64,000 nucleotides of DNA from assembly GCA_947503925.1 (NCBI GenBank), contig CANNFQ010000002.1, positions 361,203-425,202 of the forward strand. Direction: 5' to 3'. Both the position numbers and the translations under genes were made by a program. This document shows, in pieces, positions 46,230-55,557 of the stretch. The DNA is from an uncultured Paracoccaceae bacterium. Its GTDB lineage: Bacteria; Pseudomonadota; Alphaproteobacteria; Rhodobacterales; Rhodobacteraceae. The notes below the pieces were generated by a model that worked only from the letters and a program-made list of their open reading frames with translations, was not told the DNA's origin and ran no database searches. Position 1 is the stretch's first letter, and every line of letters starts with the position of its first letter.

Positions 46230-49051
46230 GATCCCACCTTCCAGTCCAGATCACGCGGCCCCTTGCCAACAGGTGACTTGATCGCAGGCATCGCCGGTTG
46301 TGCCTCATTCGGCACGGCAGATTTCTCGATCTTCACGCGCAGGTCGAACCAGGCGGCTTGTCCGGTGATCGGGTCCGAGTTCGCCCAGCGGAGCCCATCC
46401 CCTTTGGGCGGCAGCAATTCGTGGATCAGGTGGTTGAGCAGGAAGCCCTTGGTCGCCTCGCTCGCGTCATCATCCAGCGCCCACGCCCCTTTGCGTTTGC
46501 CAATCGCGTTCCACGTCCAGATCGTGTTTTCGTTCAGGCTGGCCTGATGGGCGACCGGTACGACGATGGAACCATGCGCCGATGTCACCTTGGCCCAATC
46601 GCCCTCGGCAAAATCGTTCGCCTCCCAGATCTTGGTGGGGACATAAAGCGGGTTATGTCCGTGGATCTGACGCAGCCAGGCGTTTTGCGTGCCCCATGAA
46701 TGATACATCGCCATCGGGCGCTGGGTCAGCGCATGAACCGGGAATTCGTCGGTATCAACATGGCTGTCTTCGAACGGGGCATACCAGATCGGTAACGGGT
46801 CCATGGTACGTTTGATCTGGTCGCGTAGATGGTCGGGGGGCTGGCGCGAACCAATACCTTCGGCAGCGGCCTGAAACTTGCGCAGCGGTTCGACGTAAAG
46901 CTGGAAGATATAAGGCTGTTCCACATCGTAGAACCCCATCTTCACCGCCCAATCCTGATATTCTTGGCTGAATGGTTTGTAGAAGGCCGCGTTTTCTGGG
47001 ACGTGTTCCAGCCAGAACCCGCCATTGTCGATATAATTCTGCAATTGGTCTGGGTTCACATCACCACGTCCTTTGCCGTCACCATCTGCACCGCGGAAAC
47101 CGGCCAGCGGGCCAACACCGGGGCGGCGGATATGGTTGGTGATGTAGTCGGCATAATCGGCGTATTTCTGGCTGCCATCCTCATTCACAAAACCCGGCAG
47201 ATTCAGCATCGCTCCCAATTCGCAGAGGACCGACTGGAAGCCGCGCACATCGCGGTCCGGCTCCACCACCGGCCAGCGGATTGCGTCGGCAACGCCATCC
47301 GCCTCACAAATCGGACGGTCGAGGAGCGAGATGCAATCATGCCGTTCCAGATAGGTCGTGTCGGGCAGGATCAGGTCGGCATAGGCAACCATTTCGGAAC
47401 TATAGGCATCCGAATAGATGATATGCGGGATCACGTAATCGCCGTTTTCATCCTTATCTGTCAGCATCTTATGCACACCGCTCACATTCATCGACGAATT
47501 CCACGACATGTTGGCCATATACATGAACAGCGTGTCGATCTTGTAGGGCACGCCCGCATGGGCGTTGGAAATCACCATATGCATCAGCCCATGGGCGGAC
47601 ATCGGGTTTTCCCATGAATAGGCCTTGTCGATGCGTGTTGGATTGCCGTCATCATCGATCAACAGGTCCTCTGGACCATGGGTATAACCCAGATGCGGAC
47701 CATCCAGCGCCGCACCCGGTGTGACCTTGCCATGCGGTTTCGGATGCGCCGTCGCAGGCTTGGGGTAGGGCGGTTTGAAGCGCATGCCGCCCGGCACCTC
47801 AACCGACCCAAGGATGATCTGTAACACATGCAAGGCGCGGCAGGTCTGAAATCCATTGGAATGCGCCGAAATCCCGCGCATCGAATGAAAGGACACAGGA
47901 CGCCCGACCATCTTGTCATGCTTCTTGCCCCGAAAATCGGTCCAAGGGCGGTCCAGCTCAATCGCCTCGTCAAAGGCGACGCGGGCCAGATCAGCCGCAA
48001 TCGCGCGGATGCGTGTCGCAGGGATACCGCAGCTTTCGGCGACAGCTTCGGGGGCGTATTCATCGGACAGATATTTGTCGGCCATCAGGTGAAACACCGG
48101 ACGGTGGGTCACCCCGGCATCGCGATAGGTGGCGGATAGATCAGGTTCGACGCCTTTGCCATTCCACGGGGCCAGTTGACCAGTGTTGCGGTCGATCACC
48201 TGCGGCTGGCCATCGGCATCACGCAGGAACAACCCGAACTGATCAGAATCGGGGTCTTCGTTCACCAGAACAGAGGCGTTCGTAAACCGTCCCAGATACT
48301 CCAGATCAACCTTGCCTGCCTTCATCAGGCAATGGACCATCGCCAGAATGAACTGGCCGTCCGTGCCGGGGGTAATCCCGACCCAATCATCGGCCACAGC
48401 ATTGTAACCAGTGCGGATCGGGTTCACCCCGATCATCCGGGCGCCGCGTTTCTTGATCTTGCCAATACCGATCTTGATGGGGTTGCTGTCATGATCCTCG
48501 GCCACGCCAAACAGCATGAACAGTTTTGTGCGGTCCCAGTCGGGCTGGCCAAACTCCCAGAATGCGCCGCCCATCGTGTAGATGCCGGCGGCGGCCATGT
48601 TCACAGAGCAAAAGCCGCCATGCGCGGCATAGTTCGGGGTGCCGAAACCCTGCGCCCAGAAACTGGTGAAGGATTGCGATTGATCACGGCCAGTAAAAAA
48701 CGCCAGCTTCTCGGGATGCTTTTCGCGCACGGGTTTCAACCATTCGACGGCCTGTTTCAGGGCCGCTTCCCAGGAGATTTCAACAAATTCACCAGAGCCC
48801 CGTTCGCCGACCCGCATTAAGGGCGCGCGCAGGCGCGATGGAGCGTTATGCTGCATGATACCAGCCGAACCCTTGGCGCAAAGCACCCCCTGATTGACCG
48901 GGTGGTCCTTGTTGCCTTCGATATAGGCAACCTTGCCGCCCTTCATATGCACGTTGATCCCGCAGCGGCAGGCGCACATGTAACAGGTCGTCTTGCGCAC
49001 CTCGTCCGAAACTTTGGGCGAGGTATCAAGCTGTGGCTGGTCAAGTGACAT
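46226..49051 (-). CDS. soeA: Sulfite-oxidizing enzyme molybdoprotein subunit (SoeA)
   Basis: A 941-residue molybdopterin oxidoreductase. The N-terminal [4Fe-4S] motif is CYMCACRC (Cys23, 26, 30) with Cys58 in GVLCAKG, and the likely Mo ligand is Cys148 in GGFCSVN. There is no twin-arginine signal, so it works in the cytoplasm, as known SoeA does and periplasmic DMSO or thiosulfate reductases do not. The C-terminal dinucleotide-binding domain begins near HALTQRPMAMYHSWGTQNAW. It would oxidise the sulfite released by Xsc to sulfate. Twelve bases separate it from the tauE-like gene upstream. Confidence 0.87.
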   Translation of the reverse strand: MSLDQPQLDTSPKVSDEVRKTTCYMCACRCGINVHMKGGKVAYIEGNKDHPVNQGVLCAKGSAGIMQHNAPSRLRAPLMRVGERGSGEFVEISWEAALKQAVEWLKPVREKHPEKLAFFTGRDQSQSFTSFWAQGFGTPNYAAHGGFCSVNMAAAGIYTMGGAFWEFGQPDWDRTKLFMLFGVAEDHDSNPIKIGIGKIKKRGARMIGVNPIRTGYNAVADDWVGITPGTDGQFILAMVHCLMKAGKVDLEYLGRFTNASVLVNEDPDSDQFGLFLRDADGQPQVIDRNTGQLAPWNGKGVEPDLSATYRDAGVTHRPVFHLMADKYLSDEYAPEAVAESCGIPATRIRAIAADLARVAFDEAIELDRPWTDFRGKKHDKMVGRPVSFHSMRGISAHSNGFQTCRALHVLQIILGSVEVPGGMRFKPPYPKPATAHPKPHGKVTPGAALDGPHLGYTHGPEDLLIDDDGNPTRIDKAYSWENPMSAHGLMHMVISNAHAGVPYKIDTLFMYMANMSWNSSMNVSGVHKMLTDKDENGDYVIPHIIYSDAYSSEMVAYADLILPDTTYLERHDCISLLDRPICEADGVADAIRWPVVEPDRDVRGFQSVLCELGAMLNLPGFVNEDGSQKYADYADYITNHIRRPGVGPLAGFRGADGDGKGRGDVNPDQLQNYIDNGGFWLEHVPENAAFYKPFSQEYQDWAVKMGFYDVEQPYIFQLYVEPLRKFQAAAEGIGSRQPPDHLRDQIKRTMDPLPIWYAPFEDSHVDTDEFPVHALTQRPMAMYHSWGTQNAWLRQIHGHNPLYVPTKIWEANDFAEGDWAKVTSAHGSIVVPVAHQASLNENTIWTWNAIGKRKGAWALDDDASEATKGFLLNHLIHELLPPKGDGLRWANSDPITGQAAWFDLRVKIEKSAVPNEAQPAMPAIKSPVGKGPRDLDWKVGS

Positions 49052-49063
49052 GGGGCAAACCTT

Positions 49064-49828
49064 TCAAAAAAGCGTAGTACGGATCAGGCCCGCGCCCGCC
49101 AGAACGCATAGCAGCGCAAGGCAGAATGGCCGGTAGTATTGAGCAAGCGTAGGTATAAACATCTTTTGCCCCAGATATACGCCGAGCAGCGTCGGCAGCG
49201 CAAAAACAAGCCCGCGTGTGATGCCCGAGAAATCCATGACCCCAAAAGCAAGCAATGTGATCATGGAGGTGAGGGAGCCAAGAAACAGAAACAGGACAAG
49301 CGAGCCGCGCATCTGCCGTGCGGGTGCGTCGCTCGCCAGCACATAAAGCGCGACAACCATCCCCCCGACATGGGCCAGACCGCTGACAATCCCTGCGACG
49401 ATCCCGGTCCCGTAAAGTCCCGTTTTGGTGGCCAGAAATGGCAGCTTCAGCTTGCTCAACTGCGATGCGGCCAGCACGATGATGATGCTGAGCGCGATCA
49501 GCTTGGACGTTTCAACCGGCAGGGTCACGGTCAACCACAATCCCAATGGCCATCCGGCCGTCGAGCCGATGACAAGGCCGATTGCCGTCCCCCGATCTGC
49601 ATCTGCCCAGCCGCCTTTCAGCATCAAAAGCGATGCGCTCATCTCTAGCCACCACAGCATCGGCAACAGCTCAATCGGTGGCAGGATCAGGACGGCAGTC
49701 GCCATGATCATCGCCGACAGCGCAAAGCCCGAAAAGCCACGTACTATGCCGGCTAGTAGAACAATGACGGCCAGAATGGTAAATTCCTGTCCGGTCAGAT
49801 TGGTTGCGCCTAAAAGGGTCTCGACCAT
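49064..49828 (-). CDS. tauE: TSUP-family (TauE/SafE) exporter, probable sulfite exporter
   Basis: A 254-residue membrane protein with about eight helices. The conserved RGFSGFALSAMIMA motif occurs in the first half (near residue 30) and AGIVSGLAHVGGMVVALYVL in the second half. TauE/SafE proteins export sulfite or sulfoacetate from sulfonate degraders. It is one base from ackA and 12 from soeA. A second family member is encoded in the same operon. Confidence 0.83.
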   Translation of the reverse strand: MVETLLGATNLTGQEFTILAVIVLLAGIVRGFSGFALSAMIMATAVLILPPIELLPMLWWLEMSASLLMLKGGWADADRGTAIGLVIGSTAGWPLGLWLTVTLPVETSKLIALSIIIVLAASQLSKLKLPFLATKTGLYGTGIVAGIVSGLAHVGGMVVALYVLASDAPARQMRGSLVLFLFLGSLTSMITLLAFGVMDFSGITRGLVFALPTLLGVYLGQKMFIPTLAQYYRPFCLALLCVLAGAGLIRTTLF

Positions 49829-49829
49829 C

Positions 49830-50894
49830 TCAGCGCCCCTCTGCCATCAGGGCAAGCGCATCGCGGGCGATCTGCTTTTCCTCGTCCGCCGCGATCACAT
49901 GCACCGGCAGATCACCAAAACAGGACAGCAATTCCATGATCCGGTCGCGGATCGGGGCGGCATTTTCGCCAATCCCCCCGGTAAAGGCGACCGCATCAAC
50001 CCCGCCCATCGCGATAATGGCAGATCCGGCATGGCGCGCCGCCCAATAGCAGAAATGCTCCACCGCGAACTTGGCTGCGGCGTCCTCGCGTTCCAGCAGG
50101 GTTTTCATATTGTTGTCGCCCGCCAGGGCTTGCAGGCCGGAGTTCTTATTGAGCATCCGGTCCGTCTCGTCCTCGCCCAGCGATTTTGACATACGCAGCA
50201 CGGCGGCCCCGTCAATATCGCCAGAACGGGTGCCCATTGTCAGGCCGGACAGCGGCGAGTAGCCCATGGATGTGGCAATCGACAGCCCATCGTGAATGGC
50301 GCACAGGCTGGTGCCGTTGCCCAGATGAAAGGCCAGCAACCTATCAGGCAATGCGTCATCGAAATCAGCCACCATATTGGCGTAAGACAGCCCGTGAAAA
50401 CCATAGCGACGGATGCCCGCATCATGATGGGTCTGCGGGATCGCATAGCGCACGGCGATGTCGGAGTTCGTGGCGTGAAACGCCGTCCCAAAGCTGCAAT
50501 ATTGCGGCATGTCGGGGGCGGTTTCCTGCAAGGCATAGATGCCAGCAAGGTTGTTGGGGTTGTGCAGCGGGGCAAGCGGAATGACGCTTTCGATGGCCTT
50601 GATCACAGGCGGGGTCAGGCGGGCCGGTTGCGTAAGGATCGTGCCACCATGCACAACACGGTGGGCGGCGGCACGAAACGCGGTCAGCGGATAGGCTGCG
50701 TCATCCAGTGCCGCCAGCATCCGGGCCAGCGCATCGGCATGGTCGCGGGTTTCGACCTCGGTTGTGCTGTCGCCCAGCTTCAGCTCACCAGCGGTGCCCA
50801 GATTTGTCACACGGCCTGAAATGATGGAACCAAGGCTCTCATCAAACACCTCGATCTTGAGCGATGAAGAACCGGCGTTCAGAACAAGGATCAT
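49830..50894 (-). CDS. ackA: Acetate kinase, short form, catalytic Asp replaced
   Basis: A 354-residue acetokinase-family protein, shorter than the usual 390-400. It has VLNAGSSSLK (Asn7 region), HRVVHGG (Arg), RRYGFHGLS (His), FHLGNGTSL, MGTRSGDID (Arg) and FTGGIGENA (Glu). The motif normally reading FDTAFH is FGTAFH, so the catalytic Asp (Asp148 in the Methanosarcina enzyme) is Gly. In the pathway it would turn acetyl phosphate from Xsc into acetate and ATP. It sits 70 bases after pta, the only real gap in the operon. Confidence 0.87.
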   Translation of the reverse strand: MILVLNAGSSSLKIEVFDESLGSIISGRVTNLGTAGELKLGDSTTEVETRDHADALARMLAALDDAAYPLTAFRAAAHRVVHGGTILTQPARLTPPVIKAIESVIPLAPLHNPNNLAGIYALQETAPDMPQYCSFGTAFHATNSDIAVRYAIPQTHHDAGIRRYGFHGLSYANMVADFDDALPDRLLAFHLGNGTSLCAIHDGLSIATSMGYSPLSGLTMGTRSGDIDGAAVLRMSKSLGEDETDRMLNKNSGLQALAGDNNMKTLLEREDAAAKFAVEHFCYWAARHAGSAIIAMGGVDAVAFTGGIGENAAPIRDRIMELLSCFGDLPVHVIAADEEKQIARDALALMAEGR

Positions 50895-50964
50895 GTGCTA
50901 CCCCATATGAAATAACGGGGGGCTACCCAGCGACGCCGGGTGGAAGATTGAGCAAAGGCAAGCT

Positions 50965-51900
50965 TCACTTCGGTAACCCGCATTTGATCGCAGCCAAGGC
51001 CGCTGAGGCGATCCGCGCCGCTGGCGGGTCAGCACGCGATGTCAGCAAGATCGGCACTTTCGCCCCGGTCACAACACCCGCCGCACAACCGCCCGTCAGA
51101 TAGACAAACGCTTTGAACAGGGCGTTGCCCGACACGATATCAGGCACGATGATCGCGTCGGCTTGTCCCGCCACCGGATCATCGGTCAGCTTTTTGGTGG
51201 CCACAGCCTTGCGCGACATGATCAGATCAAGCGCCAGGGGGCCCGACACATCAACCCCGTCAACATTTGCCCGTGCCCATTCCGCCAATTCATGCCCGTC
51301 CATGGAAGACGGCACCGACGGAATAGCGCTCTCTGTGGCGGATAATATCGCAATCTTTGGCCGGTCATTGCCCAAGCGGTTCAGCAAATCCTTTACCTCG
51401 ACAATCGATGATTGGCGGGTTTCGATGTTGGGTGCCACATTGACGGCGGCATCAGAAATCAGGATCGGCTTGCCACCGTCAGGATGGGTGATGTGAAAAA
51501 TATGCACAAAGCGCGCACCGGTGCGCAGCCCGGCATCGCGCGACACGGCGGATTTCATGAACACATCCGTGTGCAGCTGGCCCTTCATCAGCACATCCGC
51601 CTCACCCGCACCACAAAGGGCGGCAGCGGTACGGCCCGCCTCTTCCTCGCCTGTCGTGTCATGCAAGGCATAGGCAGAGATATCCCAATCCAGCTTTGCG
51701 GCCTCAGCCCGGATCATATCGGCCTCACCCACAAACACCGGCACCATGATGCCTGCCTTGGTGGCATCTTCCGCGGCCTCCATCGGCAGCGGCGCCCCGG
51801 CACGGGCGATGGCGACCCTTGGTGCGCCAAACCGCTTGGCCCGGTCGATCAGGTCTTGTGGGGCGACGGCCTCGCGCGTGGAAAGAAACGGTGATGTCAT
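50965..51900 (-). CDS. pta: Phosphate acetyltransferase
   Basis: A 311-residue phosphotransacetylase of the short, Pta/Ptb type. It contains LMKGQLHTDVFMKSAV, LISDAAVNVAPN and the C-terminal ADAIIVPDIVSGNALFKAFVYLTG. It converts acetyl phosphate from Xsc plus CoA into acetyl-CoA. One base separates it from the upstream tauE-like gene. The DRaG-like N-terminal domain of long Pta proteins is absent. Xsc-linked Pta is standard in taurine-degrading roseobacters. Confidence 0.9.
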   Translation of the reverse strand: MTSPFLSTREAVAPQDLIDRAKRFGAPRVAIARAGAPLPMEAAEDATKAGIMVPVFVGEADMIRAEAAKLDWDISAYALHDTTGEEEAGRTAAALCGAGEADVLMKGQLHTDVFMKSAVSRDAGLRTGARFVHIFHITHPDGGKPILISDAAVNVAPNIETRQSSIVEVKDLLNRLGNDRPKIAILSATESAIPSVPSSMDGHELAEWARANVDGVDVSGPLALDLIMSRKAVATKKLTDDPVAGQADAIIVPDIVSGNALFKAFVYLTGGCAAGVVTGAKVPILLTSRADPPAARIASAALAAIKCGLPK

Positions 51901-51901
51901 G

Positions 51902-52648
51902 TCAAATCCTTAAAACGGCGCGCAGCAGTCCAAGCAGGGACAGCGTCAGCAGCAACATCACCGCAAAACGGCGGAATGTCGAAGGGGAAGCAGCCAAAAA
52001 CTGACGCCCGCCCAGCCAGACGCCCAGACCGAGCAGGGGAAAGGCCAGACCAACGCCAAGCGCGGTTTCCCATGTGACCAGCCCACCGGCCCATAAAAGC
52101 GGCATTGTAATCAGGTCGAGGCCGGTCAGGTAAACAATTATCGTGGCGCGAAACCGGGCGGCCTGCATCGGTTGGGCGGCCATGAAGGCGGCAACTGGCA
52201 AACCACCGATCCCCGCGCTGTTGCACAGGCCCGACACCATGCCGACGCCGAAATGACCGGGGGCGCGGATGGTGCGCTGCAAGGTCCAGCCGGACAACAG
52301 GACCAGCGACATTACCAACACGATGCCCGATACCGCCAATCGCACGGTCCCTTCGCCCAATGACAGGATGAACCAGACAGAGACAGGCAGCACCACAGCG
52401 GCCCCCGCCAGCAATGCAAAAACGCGCCGCCAGTCCACATGCCCGCGAATGCCGCGGGCCTGAAAGACGGTCATGAGCATTTCGCATGAAAATACCACCG
52501 GGATCAGAGGGAGCGGATTTGTCAGCAGGGCGGCAAAGGCGATGAAAATCGCCGAAAACCCGAAGCCCGAATAGCCCCGGACAAAGGCGGCCCCCAGCAA
52601 TGCAATTGCAAGGGCCGCCAGCGTTCCGGGGCCAAGATCGAATGGCAC
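51902..52648 (-). CDS. TSUP-family (TauE/SafE) membrane protein, second copy
   Basis: A 248-residue permease with about eight helices. The motif RGYSGFGFSAIFIAF lies near residue 24 and GMVSGLCNSAGIGGLPVAAF near 140. It differs clearly from the 49064 protein, so it is a paralogue rather than a recent duplicate. The start is GTG at 52648, three bases after xsc, with only a weak ribosome-binding site, so translation may depend on coupling to xsc. A sulfite, sulfonate or acetate-type anion is a possible substrate. Confidence 0.82.
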   Translation of the reverse strand: MPFDLGPGTLAALAIALLGAAFVRGYSGFGFSAIFIAFAALLTNPLPLIPVVFSCEMLMTVFQARGIRGHVDWRRVFALLAGAAVVLPVSVWFILSLGEGTVRLAVSGIVLVMSLVLLSGWTLQRTIRAPGHFGVGMVSGLCNSAGIGGLPVAAFMAAQPMQAARFRATIIVYLTGLDLITMPLLWAGGLVTWETALGVGLAFPLLGLGVWLGGRQFLAASPSTFRRFAVMLLLTLSLLGLLRAVLRI

Positions 52649-52651
52649 CGA

Positions 52652-54424
52652 TTACTCGGCTGCCATGTCGGCTTTGTTGATACCGGCCACACGGACAGGT
52701 TTCTTCATCGCGTCGCGGCGGAACGGCTCGCCCAGTTCCTGGTTCAGGATGACCTCGATCAGTGTGGTGGTATCGTTTTCCATCTGATCCTTGATCGCCT
52801 GGTTCAGGGCCGCCGTCAGCTCTTCCATGGTCTTGGCCTGGACACCTTTCAGACCGCAAGCCTGCGCGATACCGGCATAAGACACTTTCATGTCCAGCTC
52901 TGTGCCGACAAAGTTGTCATCAAACCACAGGGTCGAGTTCCGCTTTTCCGCACCCCACTGGTAGTTGCGGAAAACGATCTGCGTGATGGCGGGCCATTCG
53001 TCGCGACCGATAGCCGTCAGTTCGTTCACCGCGATGCCAAAGGCACCGTCACCGGAAAAACCGATCACGGGAACATCAGGCTGGCCGATTTTTGCCCCAA
53101 CGATGGAAGGCAGGCCATAACCACATGGGCCAAACAGGCCGGGGGCCAGATACTTCCGACCGGATGGGAAGGACGGATAGGCGTTACCAATCGCGCAGTT
53201 ATTGCCGATATCGGACGAGATGATCGCGTTTTCCGGCATTGCGGCCTGGATGGCGCGCCATGCCTGACGGGGTGACATCCAGTCGGGGCGGGCGGCGCGG
53301 GCACGTTCGTTCCAGGTGGTGCCGGGATCGTCCTGCTCGTGGTCAAGCGATGACAATTCCTGCGCCCATGCGGATTTCGTCTGTGCGATCAGCGCCTTGC
53401 GTTCTTCACGGCCAGCATCACCCGCATCGTCGGAAAGTGCTGCGGTGATCCCCTGGGCAACCTTGGTTGCGTCGCCGACGATACCAACTGTGACCTTCTT
53501 GGTCAGGCCGATGCGGTCAGGGTTCAGGTCAACCTGAATAACCTTTGCATCTGTCGGCCAGTAATCGATGCCGTAACCGGGCAGGGTCGAGAACGGGTTC
53601 AGACGCGTGCCCAATGCCAGCACGACATCGGCCTTGCTGATCAACTCCATCCCGGCCTTCGAACCATTATAGCCCAAAGGACCTGCAAAAAGCGGGTGAT
53701 TGCCTGGGAAGGCGTCATTATGCTGGTAGCCGACGCAAACCGGGGCATCCAACTGCTCGGCCAGCACTTTGGAGGCTTCAATGCCACCTTCGGCCAGCAC
53801 AACACCGGCGCCGTTCAGGATGACAGGGAACTTCGCAGACGATAGCAGTTCAGCAGCCTTGGCGATGGATGTTTCTCCGCCTGGGCTTGATTCAAACTCG
53901 ACCGGCTGGGGGATCTCGATATCAACCACTTGGGTCCAGAAATCGCGCGGGATGTTGATCTGGGCGGGGCCGGACATACGGTGCGCCTTGGCAATCACCC
54001 GGGCCAGAACTTCACAGATACGGGTCGGATCGCGGACTTCTTCCTGATAGGCCACACAATCCTTGAACGCGTTCATCTGCTCCATTTCCTGGAAGCCGCC
54101 CTGACCGATGGTCTTGTTGGCGGCCTGCGGGGTGACCAGCAGACATGGGGTGTGGTTCCAATAGGCGGTTTTGACGGCAGTGACAAAGTTGGTGATGCCG
54201 GGGCCGTTCTGGGCGATCATCATGGACATTTCACCGGTGGCACGGGTGTAGCCATCAGCCATCATACCCGCACTGCCTTCATGGGCGCAGTCCCAGAACG
54301 TGATGCCAGCGGCCGGGAAGATATCGGAAATCGGCATCATGGCGGAACCAATGATCCCGAAGGCGTGGCGGATGCCATGGGCTTGCAGCGTTTTGACGAA
54401 TGCTTCTTCGGTGGTCATCTTCAT
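52652..54424 (-). CDS. xsc: Sulfoacetaldehyde acetyltransferase
   Basis: A 590-residue thiamine diphosphate enzyme: sulfoacetaldehyde plus phosphate gives acetyl phosphate and sulfite. The catalytic Glu lies in DCAHEGSAGMMADGYTRATG (near residue 52). The ThDP/Mg motif is GFSGDGAFGIAVNELTAIGRDEWPAITQIVFRN, with GDG near residue 463. GGAAGGA precedes the ATG at 54424. It is the first gene of the operon reaching soeC. A candidate TauR direct repeat lies upstream. Confidence 0.95.
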   Translation of the reverse strand: MKMTTEEAFVKTLQAHGIRHAFGIIGSAMMPISDIFPAAGITFWDCAHEGSAGMMADGYTRATGEMSMMIAQNGPGITNFVTAVKTAYWNHTPCLLVTPQAANKTIGQGGFQEMEQMNAFKDCVAYQEEVRDPTRICEVLARVIAKAHRMSGPAQINIPRDFWTQVVDIEIPQPVEFESSPGGETSIAKAAELLSSAKFPVILNGAGVVLAEGGIEASKVLAEQLDAPVCVGYQHNDAFPGNHPLFAGPLGYNGSKAGMELISKADVVLALGTRLNPFSTLPGYGIDYWPTDAKVIQVDLNPDRIGLTKKVTVGIVGDATKVAQGITAALSDDAGDAGREERKALIAQTKSAWAQELSSLDHEQDDPGTTWNERARAARPDWMSPRQAWRAIQAAMPENAIISSDIGNNCAIGNAYPSFPSGRKYLAPGLFGPCGYGLPSIVGAKIGQPDVPVIGFSGDGAFGIAVNELTAIGRDEWPAITQIVFRNYQWGAEKRNSTLWFDDNFVGTELDMKVSYAGIAQACGLKGVQAKTMEELTAALNQAIKDQMENDTTTLIEVILNQELGEPFRRDAMKKPVRVAGINKADMAAE

Positions 54425-54517
54425 GACAATGGGTCCTTCCCGTTTTAGATCAGTTGATCAGGCGGCCCAGATGCCCCGCCTTCCTGGCGCGACACTACGG
54501 TTTGCAACTGGCTAACG

Positions 54518-54550
54518 TTAGGTCCAGTTGAGCTTCTATTTTAAGGCCAA
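54518..54550 (-). promoter_or_regulatory. Candidate TauR direct repeat upstream of xsc
   Basis: On the xsc strand, TTGGCCTTAA (54550-54541) and CTGGACCTAA (54527-54518) are direct repeats starting 23 bases apart, about 95-125 bases before the xsc ATG. CTGGACCTAA agrees with the CTGGAC(C/T)TAA sequence I recall for TauR in Rhodobacter capsulatus. It overlaps a near-palindrome (AACTGG..CTAACGTTAG..CCAGTT). Confidence 0.6.
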
Positions 54551-54562
54551 TGTGATTTTTTA

Positions 54563-54579
54563 TGAGACATATAGTCTCA
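54563..54579. promoter_or_regulatory. TGAGAC-N5-GTCTCA palindrome between the XRE gene and xsc
   Basis: A perfect six-base inverted repeat with a five-base AT spacer in an AT-rich stretch, 13 bases beyond the outer TauR-like box. It could be an operator or the -10/-35 region of xsc. The protein is unknown; the neighbouring XRE regulator is one candidate. Confidence 0.4.
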
Positions 54580-54641
54580 ATAAATCGCAATATGGAAAAG
54601 GCAGGTGGTGGCGACCACGACTCACCATGAATGGGAACGCA

Positions 54642-54869
54642 TTAATCCGGCTCCTGCTCGGGATCATTCGGCACGAACTCCAGAATGTCGCCGGGCTGGC
54701 ATTCCAGGTATTCGCAGATCGCATTTAACGTGTTAAAACGCACGCCTTTCACCTTACCCGATTTGATCAAGGACAGATTGGTCTCGGTCAGGCCAATCGC
54801 CGCGGCCAGTTCCCGGGATGATACTTTTTTCTTTACCAGCATCAGGTCAAGATTGATGACGATGGCCAT
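54642..54869 (-). CDS. Small XRE-family HTH regulator
   Basis: A 75-residue Cro/CI-type protein that is essentially one helix-turn-helix domain: SSRELAAAIGLTETNLSLIKSGKVKGVRFNTLNAICEYLECQPGDIL. This YozG-like subtype commonly pairs with a DUF2975 membrane protein, which is encoded ten bases upstream here. Together they form a two-gene unit unrelated in function to the taurine genes as far as can be seen. Confidence 0.85.
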   Translation of the reverse strand: MAIVINLDLMLVKKKVSSRELAAAIGLTETNLSLIKSGKVKGVRFNTLNAICEYLECQPGDILEFVPNDPEQEPD

Positions 54870-54879
54870 GTCTTAACCT

Positions 54880-55389
54880 CTACAAAAAATGATCAACTTC
54901 GGTTTGCACCTCATGGGCGCGCCGCAACGGGCCGGTGATGGCCCAAAGGGCGATGCCCAAAATAAACAGAATGATCTCATCACCAAAAGGGATGTAATCC
55001 ACCACGTCCCAAGTAAAGTGGGGAACATTCCACATCACAAACGGGGGCATCACGTAAAACACGATGCACATCGCAAACCAGTATATCAGGATACCTGTCG
55101 CCACACGCCCGATATTAAAGGCGATCTGTTCAAAGTTTTGCAGAACCGCCCGGCGCAGCAGCTGATGCACCGCCCAGAACGCACGGCCCAGTCCGTATAT
55201 GCCAACACCGAACAGCAGGCTTAGCGATAGCAGCGACCACCTCGGCGGGGTGGTGTTTTCCATCCGCAGATCAAAGATATCTCCCAAAAGCTCCATATCG
55301 CCAATGAAAGCCAGCCCAACCGAGGCCGCCAGAAACAGGCCGAGCATGGTCAGGCTCAGCACCATTACAATGCGTACGATCATTGGCAT
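54880..55389 (-). CDS. DUF2975 integral membrane protein
   Basis: A 169-residue protein with four predicted helices (about residues 5-27, 52-74, 94-116 and 138-157). The layout and the partnership with a small XRE regulator match DUF2975 proteins, of unknown function. GGAG lies before the ATG at 55389; ATG at 55383 is an alternative. Confidence 0.78.
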   Translation of the reverse strand: MPMIVRIVMVLSLTMLGLFLAASVGLAFIGDMELLGDIFDLRMENTTPPRWSLLSLSLLFGVGIYGLGRAFWAVHQLLRRAVLQNFEQIAFNIGRVATGILIYWFAMCIVFYVMPPFVMWNVPHFTWDVVDYIPFGDEIILFILGIALWAITGPLRRAHEVQTEVDHFL

Positions 55390-55557
55390 GTCAGGCTCCG
55401 TCAGATGTTGTTTGGTATGGGTTTACGCGCCGCAGATCACAGCGTCAACATTGTCGGTATGATTATATAGTTTTACGTAAAACATAAAACTTTATTCTTG
55501 ACGCATAAATTATGCTCTTCTAAAAAGCGACCCGAAAACAACAAAAGGACGCGACAG

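Noticed and set aside
46829..47617. 262-codon frame antisense to soeA
   Set aside because: Entirely within soeA on the other strand and without family features.
46226..49051. Periplasmic DMSO reductase or formate dehydrogenase
   Set aside because: No twin-arginine signal, and the operon joins it to xsc and tauE-like genes, which fits SoeA.
49830..50894. Truncated acetate kinase pseudogene
   Set aside because: All motifs from N- to C-terminus are present in order with no stop or frameshift; only one catalytic residue differs.
52652..54424. Acetolactate synthase
   Set aside because: A thiamine diphosphate enzyme of the same superfamily, but the N-terminus, length and neighbours pta, tauE and soe match sulfoacetaldehyde acetyltransferase.
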